Source: Actinomycetes bacterium (GTDB taxonomy: Bacteria > Actinomycetota > CADDZG01 > JAHWKV01). Taken from it: a DNA stretch of 23,414 bases. The stretch spans positions 1-23,414 of the forward strand of contig JAJCYF010000170.1 in NCBI GenBank assembly GCA_029263035.1, read 5' to 3'. Each line of letters starts with the position of its first letter. Position 1 is the first letter of the stretch. Shown in pieces: positions 1 through 7,920 of the stretch. The notes beneath the pieces were generated by a model. That model saw only the letters and a list, made by a program, of their open reading frames with translations. It made no database searches and was not told the DNA's origin. The position numbers were made by a program, and so were the translations under genes.

Positions 1-400
1 AAGGGCTCGGCGACAGCAGAGGATCCGGGGTCGACGATGCCGCATTGGAAGTCGACGAGCGGTTGGTCGATGTAGACGATGACCTTGTGGTGGTCCTTGC
101 CGGCGGGGGAGGCGGCGCCGGCGGCGGTATCACACGGCCGGACTGCCCCGACTGGCCCACCGCTGAGGCTCCCGGCTGGGCGGCCCCATTCTGCCCGCTG
201 CCACTGCTGTCACCGTCACCGTCTGTGCCTCGGGCTCCGGGGGCAGGGGGAGGGGCAGGTGCACCGCCTCCGGGGACCAAGGCATCGATCTCGCCATCTA
301 TCCCGTCTCCGACAGATGAACCCCACGCAGAAACCGAAGATAGGGCTCCCAGCAGTAGGATGACGACGGGAATAAAACAAATCCGAAGGATTCGACGCAT
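1..400 (-). CDS. Secreted Pro/Gly/Ser-rich protein, truncated by window start
   Basis: Reading leftward from an ATG at 400 there is an open frame with no stop to base 1, so the C-terminus is missing. The first 26 residues look like a signal peptide: a basic start (MRR), a hydrophobic core (ILRICFIPVVILLLGAL) and a possible cleavage site after VSA. What follows is low-complexity, with Gly/Pro/Ala and Gly/Ser/Asp stretches, then a proline run. Near bases 1–119 the frame becomes Thr/Ser-rich, whereas the frame one base earlier reads like a folded domain (VIVYIDQPLVDFQCGIVDP), so a frameshift in the C/G-rich tract at about 95–125 is possible. The gene is divergent from rpsO. I do not recognise a family. 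The secreted, low-complexity nature is visible; function is unknown. Confidence 0.5.
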   Translation of the reverse strand, partial: MRRILRICFIPVVILLLGALSSVSAWGSSVGDGIDGEIDALVPGGGAPAPPPAPGARGTDGDGDSSGSGQNGAAQPGASAVGQSGQSGRVIPPPAPPPPPARTTTRSSSTSTNRSSTSNAASSTPDPLLSPSP

Positions 401-482
401 CGCGACAGTCTAGGACAACCGAAATGCCTGGTCGACCTTATGTCGGAATAATTGATCGCAGGGCGGTTCGCCCGGCGCATGC

Positions 483-488
483 TAAGAT
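483..488 (+). promoter_or_regulatory. Possible -10 box for rpsO
   Basis: TAAGAT fits the actinobacterial TAnnnT -10 pattern and lies 77 bases upstream of the rpsO start. No convincing -35 lies at the normal spacing; TTGATC at 452–457 is about 25 bases away, which is too far. The 401–565 gap must also carry the promoter of the divergent secreted-protein gene. Weak evidence. Confidence 0.25.
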
Positions 489-565
489 CGAATGAACTAC
501 CAGCAGTTGCAGGGCATGGTCCCTCGCGCATCGGTAGACATTAGATCTGGACGACAGAAGGTTCT

Positions 566-835
566 ATGGCACTCGACACCACTGGCAGAGCTGAAATCAT
601 CGCGGACCACCGCCGGTCCGACACCGACACCGGATCTCCTGAGGTCCAGGTCGCGATCTTCACCAAGAGGATCATTGAGCTGACCGACCATCTGCGTACC
701 CACAAATCGGATCACTCCTCACGCCGGGGCCTTCTGCGCCTCGTCGGCCGCCGCAAGCGGCTCCTTGAGTACCTGAAGAAGGAAGATGTCGAAAGATACC
801 GGTCCCTGATCGAGAGCCTGGGCCTGCGTCGATAG
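566..835 (+). CDS. rpsO: 30S ribosomal protein S15
   Basis: The 89-residue product matches the usual length of S15 along its whole length. It carries the family signatures DTGSPEVQVAIFTKRI near residues 20–36 and the basic segment HSSRRGLLRLVGRRKRLLEYL near 50–70. S15 is a primary binder of the 16S rRNA central domain and also forms a bridge to the 50S subunit. The start at 566 is supported by AGAAGG at 556–561, four bases upstream. It is followed after 189 bases by pnp, the classic rpsO–pnp pairing found across bacteria. In several bacteria S15 represses its own mRNA translation; I did not identify such a structure upstream here. Identification is secure. Confidence 0.97.
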   Translation: MALDTTGRAEIIADHRRSDTDTGSPEVQVAIFTKRIIELTDHLRTHKSDHSSRRGLLRLVGRRKRLLEYLKKEDVERYRSLIESLGLRR

Positions 836-924
836 CTTCATCGTTAAAGAAAGAGAGGGCCTTCTAAAACCCTGAATCGCACTCATCCGAGATGCGTTAA
901 ATCGGGAGGGAAGGATCACCTGGC

Positions 925-984
925 CCAGTTATCAGTTGCGAGCGCTTAACAACACCTCGCTGAGCTCTCACCACTGACAACTGG
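925..984 (+). promoter_or_regulatory. Imperfect long stem-loop in the rpsO–pnp leader
   Basis: CCAGTTATCAGT (925–936) pairs with ACTGACAACTGG (973–984) over 12 positions with one mismatch (931/978). Inside it, GCGAG (938–942) pairs with CTCGC (956–960). The transcript from rpsO into pnp would fold here, 40 bases before the pnp start. In E. coli the pnp leader is a long duplex cut by RNase III and then degraded by PNPase, giving autoregulation. A similar role here is inference from position and shape only. Confidence 0.5.
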
Positions 985-993
985 TCGAAAAGG

Positions 994-1020
994 CTCCACC
1001 TCCCGCAATCATGTGGAGGT
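994..1020 (+). promoter_or_regulatory. Hairpin(s) sequestering the pnp Shine-Dalgarno
   Basis: The pnp ribosome-binding site GGAGG (1015–1019) can pair in two overlapping ways with upstream sequence. CTCCAC (994–999) matches GTGGAG (1013–1018), and ACCTCC (998–1003) matches GGAGGT (1015–1020). Either pairing would hide the ribosome-binding site, five bases before the ATG at 1025. The strong Shine-Dalgarno also decides the start: the GTG at 1013 lies within this signal and is unlikely to be used. Confidence 0.45.
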
Positions 1021-1024
1021 ACAA

Positions 1025-3295
1025 ATGAGCGGCATACATTCCGTCGAGCTTCAAATCGGCGAGCCTGTAGTCAAGTTCGAAACCGGCCGTCTGGCCAAGC
1101 TGGCCGACGGCGCAGTCCTGGCCTCAATCGGCGAAACCACCATCACCGTTGCGGTAACCGCAGCCAGCAGTGTCCGGGAAGGCACCGACTTCTTCCCCCT
1201 GACCGTAGACATTGAAGAGCGGATGTACGCGGCAGGCAAGATCCCCGGCGGCTTCTTCCGCCGTGAGGGCAAGGCATCCGAGAAGGCGACGCTTACCGCC
1301 CGCCTGATCGACCGTCCCCTGCGTCCCTGCTTTCCCGACGGTTTCCGCAACGATGTCCACGTCGTGGCCATCGTCAACGGGGTCGACACGGAAAACCCGT
1401 ACGACATCCTGGCCATCAACGCCGCCTCGGCGTCGCTGATGCTCTCCGGAATCCCCTTCGAGGGGCCGGTCGGAGCGGTTCGCATCGCCCACCTCAAGGG
1501 TGAGTGGGTAGCCAACCCCTCCTGGGAGCAGGGCGAGCAGGCGACCTTCGAGATGGTCGTGGCCGGCCGGCGCAGCGCCGACGACGGCGTGGACGTGCTG
1601 ATGGTCGAAGCCGGAGCCACCGAGATTTCGCTTGAGCTGGTCGCCGAGGGTGAAGCGGAGATCACCGAGGCAGTCGTCGCCGACGGCCTGGAATTCGCCA
1701 AGGACGCAATCCTGGACGTCATCGAGCTTCAAGAGGACCTGGTCGACGCTGCCGGCGTCAAGGAGCAGCGCAAGAAGTTCATCATCGCCACGGAGGTCGA
1801 GGAGGACGTCTACGCCAAGGTGTCCGAGCTGGCCAAGGCCGACATCCTGAAGGCGATCACCATCTCCGGCAAGGCCGAGCGCGAGCTGACGCTGGACGAG
1901 ATCGGCACCAAAGTTAAAGAAGACCTGGCCGATGAGTTCGCAGACCGTGGAGGCGAGGTCAAAGCCGCCATTCGCAAGCTCACCAAGAGCCTCATCCGCA
2001 GCCGCATCGTCAACGACGGCGTGCGCATCGACGGCCGCGGCCTCGCCGACATCCGGGCGATCTCCTGCGACGTCGGCCTGATCCCCCGGGTTCACGGCAC
2101 CGGGCTTTTCAACCGGGGTGAGACCCAGGTGCTCTCCACCGTCACGCTGGGCATGCTGAAGATGGAGCAGCAGCTGGACGACCTGGGCATGCAGGACTCC
2201 AAGCGCTACATGCACCACTACAACTTCCCTCCCTTCTCCACCGGTGAGACCGGCTTCATGCGCGGTCCCAAGCGGCGTGAGATCGGCCACGGCGCCCTGG
2301 CGGAGCGGGCCCTTCTGCCGGTCATTCCGGACTCTGAGGTCTTCCCCTACGCCCTGCGGGTGGTCAGTGAGGTCATGAGCTCCAACGGGTCGACCTCGAT
2401 GGCCAGCGTCTGCGCGTCGAGCCTGTGCATGATGGACGCCGGGGTGCCTTTGCGGGCTCCCGTCGCCGGCATCGCCATGGGACTGATCAACGAGGGCGAC
2501 AAGTTCGTCACCCTGACCGACATCCTGGGCGCCGAGGACGGCTACGGCGACATGGACTTCAAGGTTGCCGGCACGGCAACCATGATCACCGCCCTGCAGC
2601 TGGACACCAAGATCACCGGCATCCCGACCGAGGTCCTGGCCGCGGCCCTGAACCAGGCCCGGGACGCCCGCCTGCACATCCTGGGCAAGATCGCCGAGGT
2701 CCTGGACGGTCCCCGTGCCGAGCTCAACCCGAACTCGCCGAGGGTCATCGCCATCAAGATCCCGATCGAAAAGATCGGCGAGGTCATCGGCCCGAAGGGC
2801 AAGCGGATCAACGAGATCGTCGCTCTCACCGGCGTACAGATCGACATCGAGGACGACGGTACCGTCCGGATCGGAGCCATCGAGCAGTCTGCCGCCGACG
2901 AGGCCAAGCGGATGATCGAAGAGGTCGCCAACCCCAAGATCCCGGAGCCCGGCGAACGTTTCATGGGCCGAGTGGTCAAGATCGTGGACTTCGGCGCCTT
3001 CGTCAACCTGACCGGTGGAACCGACGGTCTGGTGCACATCTCCAAACTCGGCGGAGACATCCGCCTGGCGCGGGTGGAGGACGTCCTCAGCGAGGGCGAC
3101 ACCCTGGAGGTCGAGGTCACCGAGATCGACTCCCGGGGCAAGATCTCGCTGACGCCCGTCACGCTGCCTCCCCGGGTCGCCGAGCTGCCCGACGACTACG
3201 AGGCCAAGAACCCCCGCCAGTCCCGTCCCGGCGGCGACCGGCCTCGCCGCGATGGCGATCGCGATCGTGGCCGCCGGCCAGCCGGAAGGCGATAG
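1025..3295 (+). CDS. pnp: Polyribonucleotide nucleotidyltransferase (PNPase)
   Basis: This 756-residue enzyme degrades RNA 3'→5' by phosphorolysis and can add tails in reverse; it acts as a trimer in the cytoplasm. Two RNase PH-like halves are visible: the first carries GGFFRREG near residues 75–82, and the second begins near RIVNDGVRIDGRGL. The catalytic acidic motif is AEDGYGDMDFKVAGT, with Asp505, Asp511 and Lys513 aligning to E. coli Asp486, Asp492 and Lys494. A KH domain with GPKG follows near residue 590, then an S1 domain (GRVVKIVDFGAFVNL) near 650–720. The C-terminus is an Arg/Gly/Asp-rich tail, probably disordered and RNA-binding. GGAGG five bases before ATG 1025 supports that start. 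It follows rpsO and runs directly into the M16 peptidase gene. Confidence 0.96.
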   Translation: MSGIHSVELQIGEPVVKFETGRLAKLADGAVLASIGETTITVAVTAASSVREGTDFFPLTVDIEERMYAAGKIPGGFFRREGKASEKATLTARLIDRPLRPCFPDGFRNDVHVVAIVNGVDTENPYDILAINAASASLMLSGIPFEGPVGAVRIAHLKGEWVANPSWEQGEQATFEMVVAGRRSADDGVDVLMVEAGATEISLELVAEGEAEITEAVVADGLEFAKDAILDVIELQEDLVDAAGVKEQRKKFIIATEVEEDVYAKVSELAKADILKAITISGKAERELTLDEIGTKVKEDLADEFADRGGEVKAAIRKLTKSLIRSRIVNDGVRIDGRGLADIRAISCDVGLIPRVHGTGLFNRGETQVLSTVTLGMLKMEQQLDDLGMQDSKRYMHHYNFPPFSTGETGFMRGPKRREIGHGALAERALLPVIPDSEVFPYALRVVSEVMSSNGSTSMASVCASSLCMMDAGVPLRAPVAGIAMGLINEGDKFVTLTDILGAEDGYGDMDFKVAGTATMITALQLDTKITGIPTEVLAAALNQARDARLHILGKIAEVLDGPRAELNPNSPRVIAIKIPIEKIGEVIGPKGKRINEIVALTGVQIDIEDDGTVRIGAIEQSAADEAKRMIEEVANPKIPEPGERFMGRVVKIVDFGAFVNLTGGTDGLVHISKLGGDIRLARVEDVLSEGDTLEVEVTEIDSRGKISLTPVTLPPRVAELPDDYEAKNPRQSRPGGDRPRRDGDRDRGRRPAGRR

Positions 3296-3297
3296 CA

Positions 3298-4566
3298 ACG
3301 ACAAGCCCCGATCGACCCTTCGAGAGAACGGTTCTGCCCAGCGGGCTGACCGTTCTGACCGAACACATGCCCGAGGTGCGCTCAGTCGCCCTCGGGTACT
3401 GGGTGGGGGTCGGCTCACGCGATGAGCCGGCCCCTCTCCAGGGGTCATCGCATTTCCTGGAGCACCTTCTGTTCAAGGGCACCGAGACGAGGTCGGCCCG
3501 GGATATCGCCGAGATCTTCGACGGCTGCGGGGGAGAGGCCAACGCCTTCTCCGAGAAGGAGTACACCTGCTACTACGGCCGGGTCCTGGACAAGGACCTG
3601 CCGATGGCGGCCGAGGTGCTCTCCGACATGATCCAGAACTCGTCGATCGCTCCGGCGGATATCGAGGCCGAGCGCAACGTGATTCTCGAAGAGCTGGCGA
3701 TGCACGAGGACACCCCAGAAGATCTGATCCACGACTTCTTCGCCCAGACGCTGTTCGGCGAGCACCCGCTGGGCCGGGAGATCATGGGCACGGTCGAGAC
3801 CGTCGGCTCCATCGACCAGGACGCTCTTCGATCCTTTCACTCCGAAAACTACAACTCCCACAACATCGTGGTGGCGGCCGCGGGCAACGTCGAGCATGAC
3901 GAGGTGGTGCGCCGGGTGAGCGACAACTTCGGTGAGAGCGCAGGGCGGGCGGTCCGGGAGACCGTCGACCCCATCCCCTCCAGCCGCCTGCGGGTTCTGA
4001 AAAGAAAGACTGAGGGGGCCCACATTGTCATCGGCGGTCTCGGGTACCCGAGCGGGCATCCGCTGCGGTTCGCCTGGGGGGTACTGGATGTGCTGCTGGG
4101 CGGCGGGATGAGCTCCCGGCTATTCCAGGAGATCCGCGAGACCAGGGGCCTGGCCTATTCGGTGTTTTCCTACCGCAACCTGTTCATGGAAACCGGCACC
4201 TACGGAATCTACGCCGGCACGGCTCCCGGCAGCGCCCGGGAGGTGGTCGACCTGATAGTCAAACAGATGGACCTGATGCTTGAATCCGGGGTCACGGAGT
4301 CGGAGCTGGACCACGCCAAATGCCACATGCGGGGTGCGGTCGTGCTGGCGCTGGAGGACCCCGCCTCCCGGATGACCCGGATGGGCAAGTCCGAGGTGAC
4401 CGGCGGGGAGATCCTGTCGATCGACGAGATAATCGCCCGGGTGGACGCAGTCACCATCGACGACGTGGCCACGGTGGCCAAGGACCTGCTGCAACCGGGG
4501 AGCCGGGTCCTGACCGCCATCGGACCGTTCCGGGAAAAGGATTTCGCCGGGTGGGACCGCTCATGA
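3298..4566 (+). CDS. M16-family zinc peptidase (mitochondrial processing peptidase-like)
   Basis: The product is a M16B zinc metallopeptidase of about 422 residues, the usual size. The inverted zinc motif HFLEH sits at residues 52–56 (His52, Glu55, His56), with the distal Glu near 132 in ERNVILEELAMHE. The C-terminal half carries the non-catalytic M16 signature SSRLFQEIRETRGLAYSV. Homologous N-termini begin with a strand like the FERTVLPSGLTVL seen here, so the protein must start near 3300, yet no ATG, GTG or TTG exists in frame before ATG 3367. I place the start provisionally at ACG 3298, eight bases after GGAAGG (3284–3289); ATA 3292 overlapping the pnp stop is another option. Starting at 3367 would lose the first strand. 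It overlaps dapB by four bases (ATGA), so translation is probably coupled. Function is certain at family level; substrate unknown. Confidence 0.85.
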   Translation, partial: TTSPDRPFERTVLPSGLTVLTEHMPEVRSVALGYWVGVGSRDEPAPLQGSSHFLEHLLFKGTETRSARDIAEIFDGCGGEANAFSEKEYTCYYGRVLDKDLPMAAEVLSDMIQNSSIAPADIEAERNVILEELAMHEDTPEDLIHDFFAQTLFGEHPLGREIMGTVETVGSIDQDALRSFHSENYNSHNIVVAAAGNVEHDEVVRRVSDNFGESAGRAVRETVDPIPSSRLRVLKRKTEGAHIVIGGLGYPSGHPLRFAWGVLDVLLGGGMSSRLFQEIRETRGLAYSVFSYRNLFMETGTYGIYAGTAPGSAREVVDLIVKQMDLMLESGVTESELDHAKCHMRGAVVLALEDPASRMTRMGKSEVTGGEILSIDEIIARVDAVTIDDVATVAKDLLQPGSRVLTAIGPFREKDFAGWDRS

Positions 4567-5303
4567 TCAGGGTGGCGGTAATCGGTGCCAACGGCCGGAT
4601 GGGACAGGAAGTCTGCGCCGCCGTGGAGGCGGAGGAAGACCTGGAGCTCACCGAAGAGGTGGACATCGGGTTGTCCAGCCTGGAGGCGCTGGTCGAGAAC
4701 GGCGTGCAGGTGGCCGTGGACTTCACCAACGCCGAAGGAGCCGCCGAGAACATCCCGTGGTGCATGAAGAACGGCATCCACATCGTCGTCGGGGCTTCCG
4801 GCATTCCGGCTTCGGTGATCGCCGGGATCGAAGAGCTGGCCCCCAAGTGCGAGGGCAACGTGCTGATCGCCCCCAACTTTGCCATCGGCGCCGTGCTGGC
4901 GATGAAGTTCGCACAAATGGCGGCCGCCTGGATGCCCGACGCCGAGATCATCGAGCTTCACCACAGCGGCAAGATGGACAGCCCCTCCGGAACCGCCCTG
5001 CAGACCGCCGACGTGATCCTCAAAGGCCGCAGGCAGGCTCCGGCCGACCGTCCGGGGACGATGAAGGAGAACATCCCCGGCGCCAGGGGTTCCAAGCGGG
5101 AGGACGTCCACATCCACAGCGTTCGCCTGCCCGGCCTGGTCGCACACCAGGAGGTCCTGTTCGGGGGGCCGGGCCAGCTGCTGACCATCCGCCACGACTC
5201 GATCGACCGCAAGTCGTTCATGCCGGGAGTGATCGTCGGAATCCGGGAGATTTCAAAGCACCCGGGTCTGACCGTGGGGCTGGAGCACTACCTGGCGTTG
5301 TAG
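4563..5303 (+). CDS. dapB: 4-hydroxy-tetrahydrodipicolinate reductase
   Basis: DapB reduces 4-hydroxy-tetrahydrodipicolinate to tetrahydrodipicolinate with NAD(P)H, the step after DapA in diaminopimelate and lysine synthesis. The 246-residue product has the Rossmann nucleotide-binding loop GANGRMG at residues 8–14, VDFT at 52–55, GASG at 77–80 and APNFAIG at 103–109. The catalytic and substrate-binding segment ELHHSGKMDSPSGTA (131–145) has His133/His134 and Lys137. The ATG at 4563 overlaps the stop of the M16 gene in ATGA; the frame is open further upstream but homology begins at MIRVAVIGANGRMG. It converges on the TetR gene with only three bases between stops. Its usual partner dapA lies 7.6 kb downstream across an accessory block. 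Confidence 0.95.
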   Translation: MIRVAVIGANGRMGQEVCAAVEAEEDLELTEEVDIGLSSLEALVENGVQVAVDFTNAEGAAENIPWCMKNGIHIVVGASGIPASVIAGIEELAPKCEGNVLIAPNFAIGAVLAMKFAQMAAAWMPDAEIIELHHSGKMDSPSGTALQTADVILKGRRQAPADRPGTMKENIPGARGSKREDVHIHSVRLPGLVAHQEVLFGGPGQLLTIRHDSIDRKSFMPGVIVGIREISKHPGLTVGLEHYLAL

Positions 5304-5306
5304 GAC

Positions 5307-5918
5307 CTACTGAACGGGGCCGGCCAGTCCCTCCAGGACCAGATCGACCAGCCGTTCGACCCGGTCGGCGGGCTTGTCGTCCAGCGGGCCGGCCACCATC
5401 CGCCTGACGATCACCGCTCCTGAGAGAGTGTCGGCAATCAGCTCCGCGTCGAAGCCCTCACGGAGCTCACCCCGGGCGGCCCCCCGGCTCAGGACCTCGA
5501 AGATCAGTTGCCGGCGAGGACTGATGACGGCCTGGGCGAAGGCCTCTCCCAGCGGAGTCCGGTCCCACACCTCACCCACCATGCGGGGGAAGATCTGCCC
5601 GCCCATCGAGCAACTCAGGTCGTTCTGGAGCTTGCTCATCAAGGCGATCAGGTCCCCCCTGGTGGATCCGGTGTCGGGTGCTGCCACGCTCTCCGCGCAC
5701 TGGAAGATGGCGTCGCTGATCAGGTCCTCTTTGGAGTGCCACCTGCGGTAGATCGTGGCCTTGCCCACCCCGGCCCGGGAGGCTATGCCCTCGACGCTGG
5801 CCGCATCCAGCCCCTCTTCCACGAAGGTCTCCAGGGCGGCGTGGATGATGGTGTCCTGCAGCTCTTCATCCCGGGGCCTGCCCGGTTTGCGCAGCGCCGC
5901 CGCCTGGGCTTCGTTCAT
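5307..5918 (-). CDS. TetR/AcrR-family transcriptional regulator
   Basis: The 203-residue protein has a clear TetR DNA-binding domain at about 20–68: AALETFVEEGLDAASVEGIA, then the recognition helix in AGVGKATIYRRWHSKEDLI. The C-terminal two thirds is helical and resembles the TetR_C_11-type ligand-binding domain. Such proteins are mostly repressors released by a small molecule. Its ATG (5918) overlaps the stop of the MFS pump gene in an ATGA, so the two form one operon and are probably translationally coupled. The pump–regulator pairing, with a palindrome over the pump promoter (7921–7943), suggests autoregulation of the operon. It ends three bases from the convergent dapB stop. Ligand unknown. 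Confidence 0.92.
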   Translation of the reverse strand: MNEAQAAALRKPGRPRDEELQDTIIHAALETFVEEGLDAASVEGIASRAGVGKATIYRRWHSKEDLISDAIFQCAESVAAPDTGSTRGDLIALMSKLQNDLSCSMGGQIFPRMVGEVWDRTPLGEAFAQAVISPRRQLIFEVLSRGAARGELREGFDAELIADTLSGAVIVRRMVAGPLDDKPADRVERLVDLVLEGLAGPVQ

Positions 5919-7900
5919 CCTGTAGGTACTACTTCCCGGCGACCGATTCCGTCAACCAGCATCCCGACCGCTTCCTCCAGGAAGTCCCCGCCGGCGCCGG
6001 TTTCTGCAAGGCGGTGGAGGGGGTGCTCGGCCGCCTTGGCGGCTATCGCTCCCACGAACATGTAGGCCGCATGGTGGGGGTCGATGCCGGCGTTTATCCG
6101 GTCGAACCTCTGCTCCAGCAGCAGGTAGCCGGCGAGCGGCCGCAGATCCGGTGCCTCCGCCCCCGGCCGGCCTCCGCCGTTGCCGTAGTGAGCCAGCGCA
6201 ACCTGCCCGAACCGGTGCAGGTTGGACTTGACGGTTCCGGTCCCCGCCTGGAAGGGCATCTGCGCCAGCGCCAGCTGTATGGGGGAGGGTTGCCGCTGCG
6301 GCACGGCGGGCACCACCGGCTCCGGCAGCCCGATGAGTGCGTCCAGAGCCAGCTCGGCGTCCAGCAGCGGCGAATGGTGCTCCAGCGCCCCGGCGTCCTC
6401 GGGTTCGGCTCCCCGCGAAGGCAGGAAGATCAGGCAGATGAGGGCCCCGGCGAGTGCAATTCCCGCCGCCACGACAAGCGTGCTGCTCAGGCTGTCTACG
6501 AAGGCGATCTTCGCCGCCGCGGCCAGCGCCTGGCCGGCTTGCCCGCCGATCTGTCCGGCGATGATTGTCGCCGCGCCCACCGAGTCACCGGCCGCGCCGG
6601 CAAGCTCGGCCGGCAGGCCGCGAAGGGCCGGGCCGATCTCGGTGGCGTAGGCCGACGAAAATATGCTGCCCAGGACCGCGACGCCCAGGGCGCCGCCGAC
6701 TTCCCGCGTGGTGTCGTTCATGGCCGACCCGACGCCGGCCTTGGCCAGCGGCACCGACGCCATGATCGACTCCGTCGCCGGCGCCATCACCAGCCCCATG
6801 CCGAACCCGAGAACCGCCAGGCCCCACCCGATGGTGGCGTAGCCGGTCACCTCGAGCGTGGAGAACAGCAGGAACGATGCGGCCACGGTGACCAGTCCCA
6901 GAAAGACGATCAGCTTGGCGCCGAACTTCTCCGCCAGCTTGGCGCTGAGCGGTGCGCTGATAATCATCGTCGCCACCGGCATCACCCGGGTCCCCGCCTC
7001 CAGAGGGCTGAACCCGAGGACGAACTGCAGGTGCTGGGTCAGCATGAACACGCTGCCGAACAGGGCGAAGAAGGTGAATGTGATCGACAGGTTGGCAATT
7101 GAGAACCGCCGGTTGCGGAAAAAGCTCATCTGCAGCATTGGATGGGGAGTCCGTATCTCCCAGATGATGAAGGCCAGCAGCAGAACGCCGCCGATTCCCA
7201 GTGCAATCAGCGTCTCATCGCCGGTCCAGCCGTGCTTGGGGGCTTCGATGAGACCGTAGACCAGGGTGACCAGCGCGGCTATCGACAACCCCGCTCCCAC
7301 CAGGTCCAGCGGGGTGGCGTTGGGGTCCTTGGACTCGGGGATGAGCCAGACTGCGAGCGCCATCGCCACGGCGACGATGGGCATGTTGACCAGGAAGACC
7401 GAGCCCCACCAGAAATGCTCCAGCAGCCACCCGCCGATCACGGGACCGCCGACGATGCCTATCCCGGCCACGCCGGCCCAGATGCCGATGGCCTTGCCCA
7501 GCTCTTTCCCGGTGAAAATTGTGGTGATGATCGAGAGAGTCGAGGGCATGATAAGGGCGGCGCCGATGCCCATGACCGCACGGCCGCCGATCAACTGCGC
7601 GGAGGTGGTGGCCATGGAGGAGCCGTACGATGCGACCCCGAAGATCACAAGGCCGCTCAGCAGCGCGCGCTTGCGGCCGAAGCGGTCGCCGAAGCTGCCC
7701 ATCGTCAGAAGCAGGCCGGCAAAGATGAGGACGTAGGAGTCGATCATCCACTGCAGGTCGCTTTGGGTGGCGGAAAGTTCGCGCACCAAGGTGGGCAGGG
7801 CGACGTTGAGGATGGTGTTGTCCAGGCCGATGACAACCAGGCTCAAACTGAGCACCACCAACGTCCACCAGCGTCTTGCGTAGGCCTTGCTTGCGTCCAT
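5915..7900 (-). CDS. DHA2-type MFS drug/metabolite efflux pump with extended C-terminal tail
   Basis: A proton-driven inner-membrane exporter of the 14-helix DHA2 family. Residues 1–497 hold the transporter, with the first helix at LVVLSLSLVVIGLDNTILNVALP, motif A as GSFGDRFGRKRA (68–79) and the antiporter-type motif GGPVIGGWL (151–159). The protein is 661 residues, longer than the roughly 500 usual for the family. The extra 498–661 has no membrane segment; residues 576–655 look like a TetR ligand-binding domain. I chose ATG 7900 over upstream in-frame starts because GGGGGG lies four bases before it and the upstream codons run through a promoter-like palindrome. It shares an operon with the TetR gene downstream and is divergent from the tyrosinase. 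Substrate unknown; an oxidised phenolic is a guess from context. Confidence 0.92.
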   Translation of the reverse strand: MDASKAYARRWWTLVVLSLSLVVIGLDNTILNVALPTLVRELSATQSDLQWMIDSYVLIFAGLLLTMGSFGDRFGRKRALLSGLVIFGVASYGSSMATTSAQLIGGRAVMGIGAALIMPSTLSIITTIFTGKELGKAIGIWAGVAGIGIVGGPVIGGWLLEHFWWGSVFLVNMPIVAVAMALAVWLIPESKDPNATPLDLVGAGLSIAALVTLVYGLIEAPKHGWTGDETLIALGIGGVLLLAFIIWEIRTPHPMLQMSFFRNRRFSIANLSITFTFFALFGSVFMLTQHLQFVLGFSPLEAGTRVMPVATMIISAPLSAKLAEKFGAKLIVFLGLVTVAASFLLFSTLEVTGYATIGWGLAVLGFGMGLVMAPATESIMASVPLAKAGVGSAMNDTTREVGGALGVAVLGSIFSSAYATEIGPALRGLPAELAGAAGDSVGAATIIAGQIGGQAGQALAAAAKIAFVDSLSSTLVVAAGIALAGALICLIFLPSRGAEPEDAGALEHHSPLLDAELALDALIGLPEPVVPAVPQRQPSPIQLALAQMPFQAGTGTVKSNLHRFGQVALAHYGNGGGRPGAEAPDLRPLAGYLLLEQRFDRINAGIDPHHAAYMFVGAIAAKAAEHPLHRLAETGAGGDFLEEAVGMLVDGIGRREVVPTG

Positions 7901-7920
7901 CAATCCCCCCGGGGCTAATT

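Noticed and set aside
45..413. Plus-strand 122-codon open frame at the window start
   Set aside because: Low-complexity Pro/Gly string antisense to a frame with a clear signal peptide.
2425..3297. Upstream extension of the M16 frame through pnp
   Set aside because: The translation is an Arg/Gly/His-rich string typical of an off-frame read of pnp. It only keeps the frame open; homology starts near 3319.
1124..3448. 774-codon minus-strand open frame opposite pnp
   Set aside because: Composition is dominated by Asp, Gly, Val and Leu as expected for the mirror of a GC-rich gene; no recognisable domain, and pnp on the other strand is certain.
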